A stretch of DNA of 64,000 nucleotides. Origin: Sipunculus nudus (lineage: Eukaryota > Annelida > Sipuncula > Golfingiida > Sipunculidae). Below are positions 18,250 to 27,151 of this stretch, piece after piece; within the stretch, counting starts at the first letter, position 1; the number at the start of each line of letters is the position of its first letter. The notes beneath the pieces were generated by a model. That model was not told where the DNA came from. It saw only the letters and a program-made list of their open reading frames with translations, and did no database searches. The stretch covers positions 80,160,659 to 80,224,658 of the forward strand of contig CM049313.1 of the NCBI GenBank assembly GCA_026874595.1. Direction: 5' to 3'. Both the position numbers and the translations under genes were made by a program.

Positions 18250-21189
18250 ATGACGGAAACGTCGCCATGTGTGACCGGCAGTCACATCGCTTCTGAGAAT
18301 GGGAACATGACAGGTACGAGGATCATGATTCTTGCATGGAGGTTTCATGCCATATCCCACGACGGAACGTGTGCCTTGGCTACTTTCACCTGCGTTCCGT
18401 GTGAGGGGACAGATAAGGGCGTCCGATATCTGCCTCTGCCTTTTAAAATACCGGGAGGGTTGAATGTCAGGTTACATGCACGTCTGCCGAAAGACCACAG
18501 GGACTCGCATACCTGGAAGTGCCCTTGGACATTCTGTGACAAACTCCCGACCGAAAATAGCGTGTGGCACGATTTCATACCTCACCTTTTTCAGGCACTC
18601 TGCATGCACCTATCCGCTGCTAGTAGGAACAAAGAGCACCCGCTCGCCTGTTTCCCTCCGCTGATGACCAGTGGTGTGCGACCTGTCTTCCTGCCGGCAC
18701 CCCGTGGCGGGACCGGGAGGTACCCAGGTGTTCTCTCACACTTCGCGCTTGACCATTCGGAGATGGACATGCGTGCGTGGCTGCATGTGAAACGCTTACG
18801 TTTACCAAAAGATGTCATCGGAAATGTTTCCTGGCCTGCACACGACCTCCACCGGAAATCGACAAACCGTGCGACCGACGGTGATGCGGACGCAATCACG
18901 GAGCGAACATTCACACGAGTCGTCAATTCGGCCGTACACGAGTCACTCAACGTATGCAATGGTCACCGCCAAAGGCACAACGCTGTCGCATGGGACCCGC
19001 TTTCGCGCGCCGTCATACACTTATTGCAGACGTCCGGTGCCACGATGAACGTACCCTCAGATATGTTCACATTGCCACAGCTCACATTAGCACGATGCCC
19101 TGTACCACAAACAGCCAACCCTTTGAGGAAAGCGCGTGAATTGAGTGCATTTTCCGAAATGCTCAACCAATGTTTAGAGGACACGGAGTTCGGCGGTGCG
19201 TTCCTATTGTGTCAACCTCCGTCACACACGCTCCCGGATGACATCCATTGGCTGGACGTCAGCTCTGACCTAAGTGACATCAGACATGGTGCCTTCGCGC
19301 AGGCGTCATGGGTCCTGGAACACATGTGTCCTTCGCCCCTGCACAGGTCGGAGCTTTTTATTATATTACCCTACGGTTGTGTGGTTACTGGCCAGGGTAA
19401 ATTGGCCTTTGTGAATTCGGGTGTCCCGTGTCACGCAGGCGAGGATAGCCTGCACGCCCATATATCCATCATGGGATGGCCGCTGAATTTGTCACCTCAA
19501 GCTTTTGTTGCGGATGTCGCCATACCCCTGTCAAAACGGCATAGCAAAAGCACAACAGAACCACATAGCCGAATCCCAATTGAGCCACATACGTGCAATC
19601 CATGCGTCTGCAACGAAGGAGAACCCCTTTCAGAACAGAACCAAGCACGCGATGATGAGGGTGCCGATAAAGATAATCATGCGGTCACTATCGTCAAAGG
19701 ACTCCCGCCGCAAACGGGAGGGGTGATTTATGCCAAGCGGGGCGTTCACACGGGGCAGTTTTACGGTATGGACGCCAACCAGTTTTACCCCACCCTAGGA
19801 GCACACCTGGATACGGAGTATTTACGTGAGCTGCTGGCTTGGTTGGCGGAACGCAGGCGCTTATTCTCACCATCGAAATCGGCCGCCTCCCGCGTAAAAG
19901 CCTGTCAAGTGTGCACTTACGGACAGTCGAAGTATTACGCCCCTGAGCTCTATGACAGATGGACACAACTGGCACAGCAGGCAAGCACAGCTATGGTGGA
20001 GTGCGTGCCTAAAATGAATCGTTTGTTGCGCGTGATGAAAGACAGCGTACTGTTCGAGGCTTCCCCAGACCTAACGGGCACAAGTGAAGACGCAGTTGCA
20101 GGGTCTGATGCGGAACTGGAAATATTTCAAAGCAGAGTACAGAGTCTGACAGGCTTTGCTGAGATGACCTTCAAACTCGAAGGGTCCTACAACCTCGTCG
20201 GCCTCATCGGGCCCTGTCATTTATTTCACGCCAAACGCGATCCATTGTCCGGTTGGCGCTTGTCCAAGGTAACTGGCATCCACAGGTCTGATCATTGCCA
20301 AGCTGTCTCAGAGGCCATCGACGCCACGTTACATGAGGTCGTGCTGATACTCGGCGGAAAAGCAGACACTGGCTGCCCAGTGGAAGTCGCAACGCGAGAT
20401 GAAGTGGAACAGTGTGTGCGTGCAGGCATGAAAGAAATGTACAAACACTGGCCGACAACGTGGGAAGTGCACACGACAGACCTAAAAGGCGTTTTGGGAA
20501 ATCAACCCGATCTCGTCAATCGGTTCCTCCTGCCCGCTTTCCCGACAAAGCTGTCAGCTCCTACGAAGGGGGCACACTGCAAACAGAAGGGTGATTTCGC
20601 CGAAGTAACAAAAGCCCTGGTGTCACTGCGAGATTTCGATCCTTACGTGTGGAAGGAAGGCCGTTTGCCTGTACGTTTGACCGTGAAGGGGAAAGCGGGG
20701 CCTTACGTTTGGGTTGAACGCCCCGCAGTGTACAGTCCGGCCGACTGGGCATACAGCCCTTTCCACAGGGGGTTGCTGGGAGACGCCGAACACGCGGGCC
20801 GCCCTATCCTGTCATGTTCCAAAATCAAAGCACGAAACGTGCCGGCAGAGGACCTGTGTTTCAACGTGGGACTAGTGCACCGTGACCACGTCTTGCCAGG
20901 CACAACCTTAGACTGGGAAAGGTACAACGACGTACTGTACGCGGCGGTGCTGCCAGTCTTGCGAACTGTAACAACGGCGCAACTGCAGAAGATGCTATCG
21001 CACATATTTCATTCCGTCGCCGTCCAACACACACCCCCACGGTCTGCCCACGCGCAAGAAAACCTGTTACCCTACGGTATAAAATCGCTGTGTCCAACCA
21101 CCATGGCAGAGTGCCAAAGATTGCTGCGTCTTGATGACGAACGCACCCTGTTGTGCGATTCAGATTCATGTTACCCGTCTTGTTCGTGA
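18250..21189 (+). CDS. B-family DNA polymerase-like protein with degenerate active site
   Basis: 979 residues from the first ATG, 18250; the frame extends to 18208 only through GTG. The C-terminal half carries B-family polymerase landmarks in the right order. Motif A-like is MDANQFYPTL (Asp508). Motif B-like is KACQVCTYGQSKY (Tyr557, Gly558). The motif C position is MKDSVLF (Asp598, Ser599), where the paired aspartates of an active enzyme should be but the first is Lys. It is followed by a palm/thumb-type strand-and-helix block (about 640-715). A C-terminal DWERYNDVLYAAVLP element fits the thumb. The N-terminal half shows no clear exonuclease motifs. Loss of one metal-binding Asp suggests no catalysis. 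The herpesvirus helicase-primase accessory subunit (UL8) is reported to be an inactivated B-family polymerase, so an equivalent role is the best hypothesis. Alternatively this is a highly diverged polymerase. Confidence 0.6.
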   Translation: MTETSPCVTGSHIASENGNMTGTRIMILAWRFHAISHDGTCALATFTCVPCEGTDKGVRYLPLPFKIPGGLNVRLHARLPKDHRDSHTWKCPWTFCDKLPTENSVWHDFIPHLFQALCMHLSAASRNKEHPLACFPPLMTSGVRPVFLPAPRGGTGRYPGVLSHFALDHSEMDMRAWLHVKRLRLPKDVIGNVSWPAHDLHRKSTNRATDGDADAITERTFTRVVNSAVHESLNVCNGHRQRHNAVAWDPLSRAVIHLLQTSGATMNVPSDMFTLPQLTLARCPVPQTANPLRKARELSAFSEMLNQCLEDTEFGGAFLLCQPPSHTLPDDIHWLDVSSDLSDIRHGAFAQASWVLEHMCPSPLHRSELFIILPYGCVVTGQGKLAFVNSGVPCHAGEDSLHAHISIMGWPLNLSPQAFVADVAIPLSKRHSKSTTEPHSRIPIEPHTCNPCVCNEGEPLSEQNQARDDEGADKDNHAVTIVKGLPPQTGGVIYAKRGVHTGQFYGMDANQFYPTLGAHLDTEYLRELLAWLAERRRLFSPSKSAASRVKACQVCTYGQSKYYAPELYDRWTQLAQQASTAMVECVPKMNRLLRVMKDSVLFEASPDLTGTSEDAVAGSDAELEIFQSRVQSLTGFAEMTFKLEGSYNLVGLIGPCHLFHAKRDPLSGWRLSKVTGIHRSDHCQAVSEAIDATLHEVVLILGGKADTGCPVEVATRDEVEQCVRAGMKEMYKHWPTTWEVHTTDLKGVLGNQPDLVNRFLLPAFPTKLSAPTKGAHCKQKGDFAEVTKALVSLRDFDPYVWKEGRLPVRLTVKGKAGPYVWVERPAVYSPADWAYSPFHRGLLGDAEHAGRPILSCSKIKARNVPAEDLCFNVGLVHRDHVLPGTTLDWERYNDVLYAAVLPVLRTVTTAQLQKMLSHIFHSVAVQHTPPRSAHAQENLLPYGIKSLCPTTMAECQRLLRLDDERTLLCDSDSCYPSCS

Positions 21190-21270
21190 ATATCAAACCA
21201 ATACGGATTCACCCTTCGAAGCGCCCGTGTACACACACGCGATAAGACCAGATACAGCTTTGAAATAACT

Positions 21271-22230
21271 ATGGAAAACGGACATGCAAAGCGCTCCGAG
21301 TTTACGGATTTATACGTTGGTTTCCAACTTTTGGACAGATCTGCCGGTATGAGGGATTTCATTGAATGGCTGCTCCACCTTAAACACGATGACACGTTTA
21401 CATTCTGCGGTGGACCAGACGCATTTACTAACAGACGAAAGCACATAGCATACCGTATGGCCCGATGCTTCGCTGATTACGCCCTCGTGCTGGAGGCAAT
21501 ACACTTCGCGCTAGAACGCATAGGACTGGAAGACCCCACACTGTGGGCAGCTTTTATGCCGGACGGAGTCGGTTTGCGCATATCCGCCTTCATGCAAAAC
21601 AAAACGTATTCGTCTCTGTGGGCGTCTGTGGGTAAACCCCATGAAATTGAGCTCAGGACGGCCTGGGCGGCGGCAACCCAATTCTGGACGCCAACGGGAA
21701 CACCATACGCAGAAGAGGGCCATTTCCACCTGTCGTACGACCACGCACGTGACCCCGTACCGGGCGCCTTGCGTTTCACCGCATGCGGAGCTCTGGCTTT
21801 GGCTTGCGTGTCGACCAATACGGCCGCTAGGATGGGACAGATGCTACGTTTCCACATGGACCGGAGGCTTGCACTGCCGGCCATAGTCATACGTGACATG
21901 GCGCTCGGGTTCCTCATGATGTCGGGTGCAATACGCCACAAGAGCGAAGGCTTTATTTACACCGTAGACATGGATATGATACACCCTTTGCGCAGGCTGC
22001 TGAAGTCACACGCCTCCACCTGCCCTCTACCCGATGCCGATATGAATGGTGCCGCTCACGGATCAAACACGTGCCGCGGGAAGTGTACAGGACACGTCTG
22101 GGCCACTGTGTTCCGACTGTTACAGGCCGGGGATGCAATGGACCCAGTAGCACAGTACGCAAGGGACATGCGCCTGTCACACGAACACGTGTGGAACGGT
22201 GGGTTGGGTCGCGGAAACGATATCCCATAA
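21271..22230 (+). CDS. Unknown 319-residue protein with Cys/His cluster
   Basis: Starts at an ATG 81 bases after the polymerase-like gene, same strand. It is mostly helical with a hydrophobic core-like centre (about 165-215) but no clear membrane segment. Near the C-terminus, His263, Cys268, Cys272 and His275 could bind a zinc ion. Its length is close to that of herpesvirus nuclear egress and triplex subunits (about 300-320 residues), and a Cys/His zinc site is a feature of the nuclear egress lamina protein, but the spacing does not allow a firm assignment. It probably shares the poly(A) signals at 22418-22444 with the upstream gene, making a 3'-coterminal pair. Confidence 0.65.
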   Translation: MENGHAKRSEFTDLYVGFQLLDRSAGMRDFIEWLLHLKHDDTFTFCGGPDAFTNRRKHIAYRMARCFADYALVLEAIHFALERIGLEDPTLWAAFMPDGVGLRISAFMQNKTYSSLWASVGKPHEIELRTAWAAATQFWTPTGTPYAEEGHFHLSYDHARDPVPGALRFTACGALALACVSTNTAARMGQMLRFHMDRRLALPAIVIRDMALGFLMMSGAIRHKSEGFIYTVDMDMIHPLRRLLKSHASTCPLPDADMNGAAHGSNTCRGKCTGHVWATVFRLLQAGDAMDPVAQYARDMRLSHEHVWNGGLGRGNDIP

Positions 22231-22417
22231 TTCAACCCTACCTTTCCCACCTCCACTATTCCCGGGGATCTCTGCAACTGCAGAAACGTCTTGACGGATT
22301 GACAAAGACGAAACTGTAAGTAAGAAGCAGGTGGCTGGAAATGAGGAGATGTTGAACCCTACAGAATCAGACCGAGTTTTTGGACACTGATCATATCATA
22401 CACACTCGTATTTCATC

Positions 22418-22466
22418 AATAAATTGAGTTCAGACCACAATAAAGATAGATATATATTTATTTATT
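22418..22466. terminator. Facing poly(A) signals between convergent genes
   Basis: AATAAA occurs on the plus strand at 22418-22423 and 22439-22444. TTTATT (AATAAA on minus) occurs at 22457-22462 and 22461-22466. They serve the plus-strand 18250-22230 pair and the minus-strand 22786-24384 gene. If both are used, the mRNA tails overlap or nearly meet. The rest of 22231-22785 is AT-rich without a gene. Confidence 0.65.
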
Positions 22467-22785
22467 GTTTCACATTGTCATTGCTCTGCTGTGTTTTCGA
22501 ATGTGTATGTGCGTGTGTGTGATGTAGGTCATATGACAAAACGCTCTAAAGGTACAAACGTCCAGCGCGATCAAATAACGTACACGTCAGAACGGCTGAT
22601 TGGGGTACCTGACAAAAAAAACAATGTACAATTATAACAGTTTAAAGTTGTATACACATCACAAAGAGAAACATATACCACATCACTCGCAAAACTGGTT
22701 TGGCTGGACCACAACAAAACATACGTTGTCACATGTTAATGTCCGACACGCGCAAATCCCATGATGGGGACAGTATCAAACCTTT

Positions 22786-24384
22786 TCAATCAGTATTGGG
22801 TTCCACGATGCAACACAACAATGCCACGTCCATATTGTCGTCAAGCAGTACTCTTGACATGTAGTCACCATGTGTAACAAACACGTCGAAGGGCGACACA
22901 AGAGACGCCAAGACCAGTTGCACAAAACGTCTGCCCTCCTCGGAAAACCTGACAGCTTCCACGACACGGGCGAATTCGGGGTCCTCAACCACCACGATGG
23001 GTCCAGACCGAGCGTCCTTACAGATTACACAATTGTATGTGTTCAACGTCTCACCCCATGTCCCCGTGAGTTCATATCGCCATTGTGGTTTGACGGGTAG
23101 TTCCTCCACGCAGCACACGGTGATAATCTGGTCGCATTTCTTATGTGCATATCGTAGACCTTCCGTGTTTGCTGCAAAGTTCGCATAAACGAGGATGTGT
23201 GGGTACGATATTAACACAGCGGACATAATATCACAGATCACTCGGGGTTGCAGATGACGGACAACCGTGATCAGATCACGGTCAAGCGCTGTGGCCGTTC
23301 GCCTGTGCGTTACAGACGGTCGCAGTGGTCCAACGTATCTCTTCTCTTTCACATGATGTTCTGCGACGTCTGATGTTTCGGCACGCAACTGCTGTATGTG
23401 ACTGTGACAACCGCCAGCATGAGACTCATTGGATGCGGCTTTGGGCTTTCGCCGAATCTTGCACATCAACATTACCGGCCTTCCGTTGACAGAAGCCCTG
23501 TTGACATCATCTGTCAGCAACACCTGCCAGGGGTTGGTGTCAGTATCCTCCTCGGTCACCATGGCTTCCAAGAGGCTTTGAAAAAACGCACGACCGCCAT
23601 CGGAATCGCTCGCGGCGCGCACAAGGCATTCAAGCTTTGGGTACGTCACCAGCACCATACGTTCACCACTAGCGTTTGTGTACGCCCCACAATGGAACGT
23701 ACTCAGCACCTGGTCCCATTTTCCAACAAGACTGTAACTGTGATCGGGCTGTAAGGGCAATTCCTGAACGCAGTATATGGTAAAATCCTTTCCGCAAAAC
23801 ACGTTTTCCTGTGATGCAAATTGCACAACGCAATCAAGCATGTGTGGGAAGAAGGCCAATGCTGCCGCCACCAGATCACATATTAATTCGGGGTTCAGTT
23901 GCTCGACGAGTTCGGACGCTGCTCGGTTGGTACACAGAAAGAACAAATCTCTGTGTTCTGATGAACTTGTCATAATTCCTTGATCAGTTCCCGTTGGTCT
24001 GGCACCGGGGTGTTTATCGGGACACTTTAGCAGGACCTCCGCCACAGTGGAAACTGCACCCTGAACGCCAGTGTCGTTAAGATAGATCACGTTCCCCGGT
24101 CTCTGGACTGTTTGCGGGGATTTCAACTTGCATCTCACGTCCAGATAACACACACCGGAAATGTGTGGTCGGAAGCATGCAAACGATACATGACCGGGCC
24201 TACCTTTTGGTTTGGCGGTATCGTTACACGTCCCGGGTTCCCCATCGTTCGATTTGGTACACGCGGTACCATCCGGTCGAGGGGCTTCCACTTCGCGATC
24301 TGATATGACAGTCTTACCCGTGCTGCAGCCTTCAGCTTCAACTTTCTCTGTCGCCGGGAGCGACGTGTTTTCGTTCGACGACAT
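22786..24384 (-). CDS. Protein with a tandemly duplicated ~165-residue domain
   Basis: 532 residues from an ATG at 24384. After a polar N-terminus (1-65) and a short Cys-containing strand region (66-125), residues about 145-310 and 366-527 are two copies of one domain. Matching elements are LNPELICDLV / LQPRVICDIM, FFPHML / SYPHIL, CVQELPLQPDHSYSLVGKW / CVEELPVKPQWRYELTGTW, a following CG or CV strand, and a final VMLMCKI / VALLCCI strand. The pattern (strands with a Tyr-x-Leu-x-Gly turn, then helices) is compatible with an OB-like or other small beta fold, but I do not recognise a family. No membrane segment or catalytic motif is seen. The start is in the 247-base divergent region shared with the 24632 gene. 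Confidence 0.7.
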   Translation of the reverse strand: MSSNENTSLPATEKVEAEGCSTGKTVISDREVEAPRPDGTACTKSNDGEPGTCNDTAKPKGRPGHVSFACFRPHISGVCYLDVRCKLKSPQTVQRPGNVIYLNDTGVQGAVSTVAEVLLKCPDKHPGARPTGTDQGIMTSSSEHRDLFFLCTNRAASELVEQLNPELICDLVAAALAFFPHMLDCVVQFASQENVFCGKDFTIYCVQELPLQPDHSYSLVGKWDQVLSTFHCGAYTNASGERMVLVTYPKLECLVRAASDSDGGRAFFQSLLEAMVTEEDTDTNPWQVLLTDDVNRASVNGRPVMLMCKIRRKPKAASNESHAGGCHSHIQQLRAETSDVAEHHVKEKRYVGPLRPSVTHRRTATALDRDLITVVRHLQPRVICDIMSAVLISYPHILVYANFAANTEGLRYAHKKCDQIITVCCVEELPVKPQWRYELTGTWGETLNTYNCVICKDARSGPIVVVEDPEFARVVEAVRFSEEGRRFVQLVLASLVSPFDVFVTHGDYMSRVLLDDNMDVALLCCIVEPNTD

Positions 24385-24444
24385 TTTTGTGCAACAGCCT
24401 CGACGGCGGCGTAGAGGTCTATGAGGGCATACCTACCAACCGCG

Positions 24445-24515
24445 ATATTTATGAGGCTGTGGAAGTGCCGGTGCATCACGTGATCACATGTACCAGCGGC
24501 TGTCACATTTATATA
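24445..24515 (-). promoter_or_regulatory. TATA elements in divergent promoter region
   Basis: In the 24385-24631 region, TTTATATA at 24508-24515 and ATATTTAT at 24445-24452 read as TATATAAA and ATAAATAT on the minus strand, about 120 and 60 bases before the ATG at 24384. An ATTGG (inverted CCAAT box) lies near 24588 on the plus-strand side, before the 24632 gene. Confidence 0.4.
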
Positions 24516-24631
24516 TATGATGTGGTATCAGTCAACCCCCCCCTCCAGATTTTGCCAAAAACGGGTTACACACGTGACGCACGCTGATTGGACGACCGTC
24601 AGCCGACTGGGCATACAAAGTGCTCCTGCGC

Positions 24632-26914
24632 ATGCTGCCCGGCCATTTCTCTGATGCCAGTTACGCCGACATGCAAACCCCAAACGCGCACTGCTATTCA
24701 GAAGGTCTAGCCATACGCGTGGATGAGTTTTTGTCCCTGGTGCAAACAGGTCTCAGGAGGAAAGACATCCAACACGTGTTGCAGGCCACCGATGAACTGT
24801 TAGGATCAAGACGACCGCCTAAACTAAAATGGAAACACGTTGTAAAGTTCCTGCTGGAAGACCATTGCTTGGCACCGGCGCGTGTTTTCACGTTAGTGGC
24901 CGATTTGTCAAATGCAACGGGGAGCAAGTCGAAACGCAACATGAGATCTGTCATTGAAACTCTGTTGGACGTGAAAACATCTCGTGTAGCTGTGTGCATG
25001 TGTACCGCGACTTTGACCCCTCCCTTCCTGCACCCGAGAACCCCGCTTCCACCGATGAGGGTGTTTCAACCGGACGCAACTCTGATACCGTTGGTGGAAT
25101 CGGAACCAGGGACAATGTCCGCCGCGCTCGCCCTGACCAATCTGCTGCGGGCATGGCGTGATTGGAAAAACAAGGTGGAAGAATGTAACGACTGGGACGT
25201 GAATCCGATCGTGACCGGTGACACGAAAGACGACATCGCGGTTTGGCTGTTGTCAGCAGCCAGACACGTAGCCATGTGCATGACGTGCTGTCCGGCAAAG
25301 GTCACAGACGCAGGGAAGGCAGTGTTGCAGAGTAAGCCACACGGGAAACCACAGCTTATCGACCTGGTGCTGTCTCTGCTACAACGGGAGGCCATAGCTG
25401 ACCGGGACAGTTACATGCAAGTGTTCATATCGGCGTGTGGCAAGTTTGCACGATACGGTGACCCTGTTTTGATTCTCTTCTGTGTCGTGATCAGGTACCT
25501 GATGTGCATGTGCCCTCCTGCACTGAAGAACCGGAAAGGCGGCCGGGGGCAGCTTGTGAACCACGACGCTTCCAAAACGTTGCTGGTCGACGAAGTGTTG
25601 GTTAAACCAAAGTCTCTACCACCTTTGAACGCGATGCCTGACTACGCCATCGACCGCACAACCAGACGGGGCAGGACGGGACGCAGCGTCCCACAGCCAC
25701 CAGGGTTGGTTACCGAGCGTGCAGCAGACCCCACCCACTGTACAGAGTTTTACGGTGCCCGGTGGAAACGTTCGCACCAGTCGATGGAACATTACGCCGA
25801 ATTTTATCCCGTTATAACAAACCAGTGGGTGTGTACCAGACCGAAGCGGTTACGCAAGAGCCACACACGCGGGGGTGGAAACCCTGCGACAGAGGTATGC
25901 AACCGACTTAGGAAATGTTTCCCATCCATGACCCAACCATGTGACAGCGACGTTTACGGGCTTTCGTTGCCCAAGTGTGATCGCTTTTCCCGGAAAAGGA
26001 AGCAAAAAGACACAGGTGAAGCAGACGCTAAACGCCCCAAATGCCACGAGGTAACATGTGGACCAGTTCGAATGACCCTTAACTGCAGATGTCCTGCTGA
26101 CATACTGAAACAGCGTTTCACATCCATCACAGAACTAGAAGAGGTCATGAGCCGCCTGCCTCTGTTGCATGTGCCGCATCAGAAAACGAAATCGTTCACG
26201 AGAGCTGATTTGAAATCGCAGCAGGTGTTCAAAGGCCCCATGCTCTATCACGACGCAAAACAATTGGCGTTCAGGCACGCAGCCATGAACATTTTCCTCG
26301 GGGACAAGCACACTCCGGGCTGCGTAGAGTTTTTCTGTAACGGCGTTATGTCGTACATGCAGACCAACCTGCATATTGCCTTCGGATTGGAATACTCTTA
26401 CGTATGCGGCAGCCACCACACATTTTACAACCATTTTGCCGACGGTGGGCCAACGGGATGTTTTGTCATTGACCATAACGAGCTGGGTCTCGCGCCCCTG
26501 CACAAACTGTCGGCTGACGACGCCAAACGCTTGCCGCTATCTTTATGGCTTCATTTGGCCTACCGGTTTGTTCTGCGGATCGGTATATCACCTCAAAACA
26601 CGTTGTTGGTGGACCGCAACACGGCCTTCGCCAATGCAACCTTTCTCAACGAAAGGAGACTCCCCGTGCCCTACACAGCAGATCTGACTGAATGCCTGAT
26701 GGGAAAGAACATACCACAGGATGTGGCCAAAGTTATGAAAGAAACTGTGTCGAAGTACAAGACTGAACTGGCCGTCAAACTAAGACGTGCGTTCAAACCG
26801 GGATCACAGACGTTACAAAACATATATAAACTGGCAGAGATGATGAAAGTAGATATACCGGAGTACGTAACCGGCACGGCTGAATTCATCAGCAAATTGA
26901 TCGAAGCCTCCTGA
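24632..26914 (+). CDS. Large protein with clamp-loader-like N-terminus and kinase-like C-terminal motif
   Basis: 760 residues from the first ATG at 24632; a GTG at 24620 is not a likely start, and the ATG at 24671 is an alternative. The N-terminal 100 residues (VDEFLSLVQTGLRRKDIQHV, then WKHVVKFLLEDHCLAPARV) resemble the helical C-terminal domain of clamp-loader or RarA-like ATPases, as also found alone in large DNA viruses. A bipartite basic signal, RKRKQKDTGEADAKRPK, lies at about 453-470, so the protein is probably nuclear. Residues about 550-680 hold a segment with IGISPQNTLLVD near 650-660, which recalls a kinase catalytic loop, but no full kinase is visible. No ATPase P-loop is seen, so the N-terminus is a domain without the motor. 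A DNA replication role is inferred. The family assignment is weak. Confidence 0.6.
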   Translation: MLPGHFSDASYADMQTPNAHCYSEGLAIRVDEFLSLVQTGLRRKDIQHVLQATDELLGSRRPPKLKWKHVVKFLLEDHCLAPARVFTLVADLSNATGSKSKRNMRSVIETLLDVKTSRVAVCMCTATLTPPFLHPRTPLPPMRVFQPDATLIPLVESEPGTMSAALALTNLLRAWRDWKNKVEECNDWDVNPIVTGDTKDDIAVWLLSAARHVAMCMTCCPAKVTDAGKAVLQSKPHGKPQLIDLVLSLLQREAIADRDSYMQVFISACGKFARYGDPVLILFCVVIRYLMCMCPPALKNRKGGRGQLVNHDASKTLLVDEVLVKPKSLPPLNAMPDYAIDRTTRRGRTGRSVPQPPGLVTERAADPTHCTEFYGARWKRSHQSMEHYAEFYPVITNQWVCTRPKRLRKSHTRGGGNPATEVCNRLRKCFPSMTQPCDSDVYGLSLPKCDRFSRKRKQKDTGEADAKRPKCHEVTCGPVRMTLNCRCPADILKQRFTSITELEEVMSRLPLLHVPHQKTKSFTRADLKSQQVFKGPMLYHDAKQLAFRHAAMNIFLGDKHTPGCVEFFCNGVMSYMQTNLHIAFGLEYSYVCGSHHTFYNHFADGGPTGCFVIDHNELGLAPLHKLSADDAKRLPLSLWLHLAYRFVLRIGISPQNTLLVDRNTAFANATFLNERRLPVPYTADLTECLMGKNIPQDVAKVMKETVSKYKTELAVKLRRAFKPGSQTLQNIYKLAEMMKVDIPEYVTGTAEFISKLIEAS

Positions 26915-26961
26915 TAAGACTTGTTAGAAATCATGTCACAACTGCCAAACTGGACATTTCA

Positions 26962-27009
26962 ATATGTACAGACACACATATACACATATGTACAGACACA
27001 CATATACAC
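26962..27009 (+). repeat. 24-bp tandem repeat, two copies
   Basis: ATATGTACAGACACACATATACAC occurs twice head to tail in the 3' region of the 24632-26914 gene, just before its poly(A) signals. Confidence 0.85.
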
Positions 27010-27035
27010 ACAATGCAACATCAAAACCTGCATAC

Positions 27036-27103
27036 AATAAATATATTTTGTTTAATGAATAAATATCACATTGCACATTATGACTGTATGTGTTTGGTTT
27101 TAT
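27036..27103. terminator. Facing poly(A) signals between convergent genes
   Basis: AATAAA on plus at 27036-27041 and 27058-27063, ending the 24632-26914 gene. TTTATT at 27098-27103 is AATAAA on minus, 49 bases past the stop of the 27152-29791 gene. Confidence 0.7.
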
Positions 27104-27151
27104 TCGGTTTTGTATCATGAGTGTTTTGTTCCATATAGGATACGACGAAAG

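Noticed and set aside
21271-22230. Nuclear egress lamina protein or triplex subunit
   Set aside because: Length and a Cys/His cluster fit loosely, but no family motif could be shown, so the function is left unknown.
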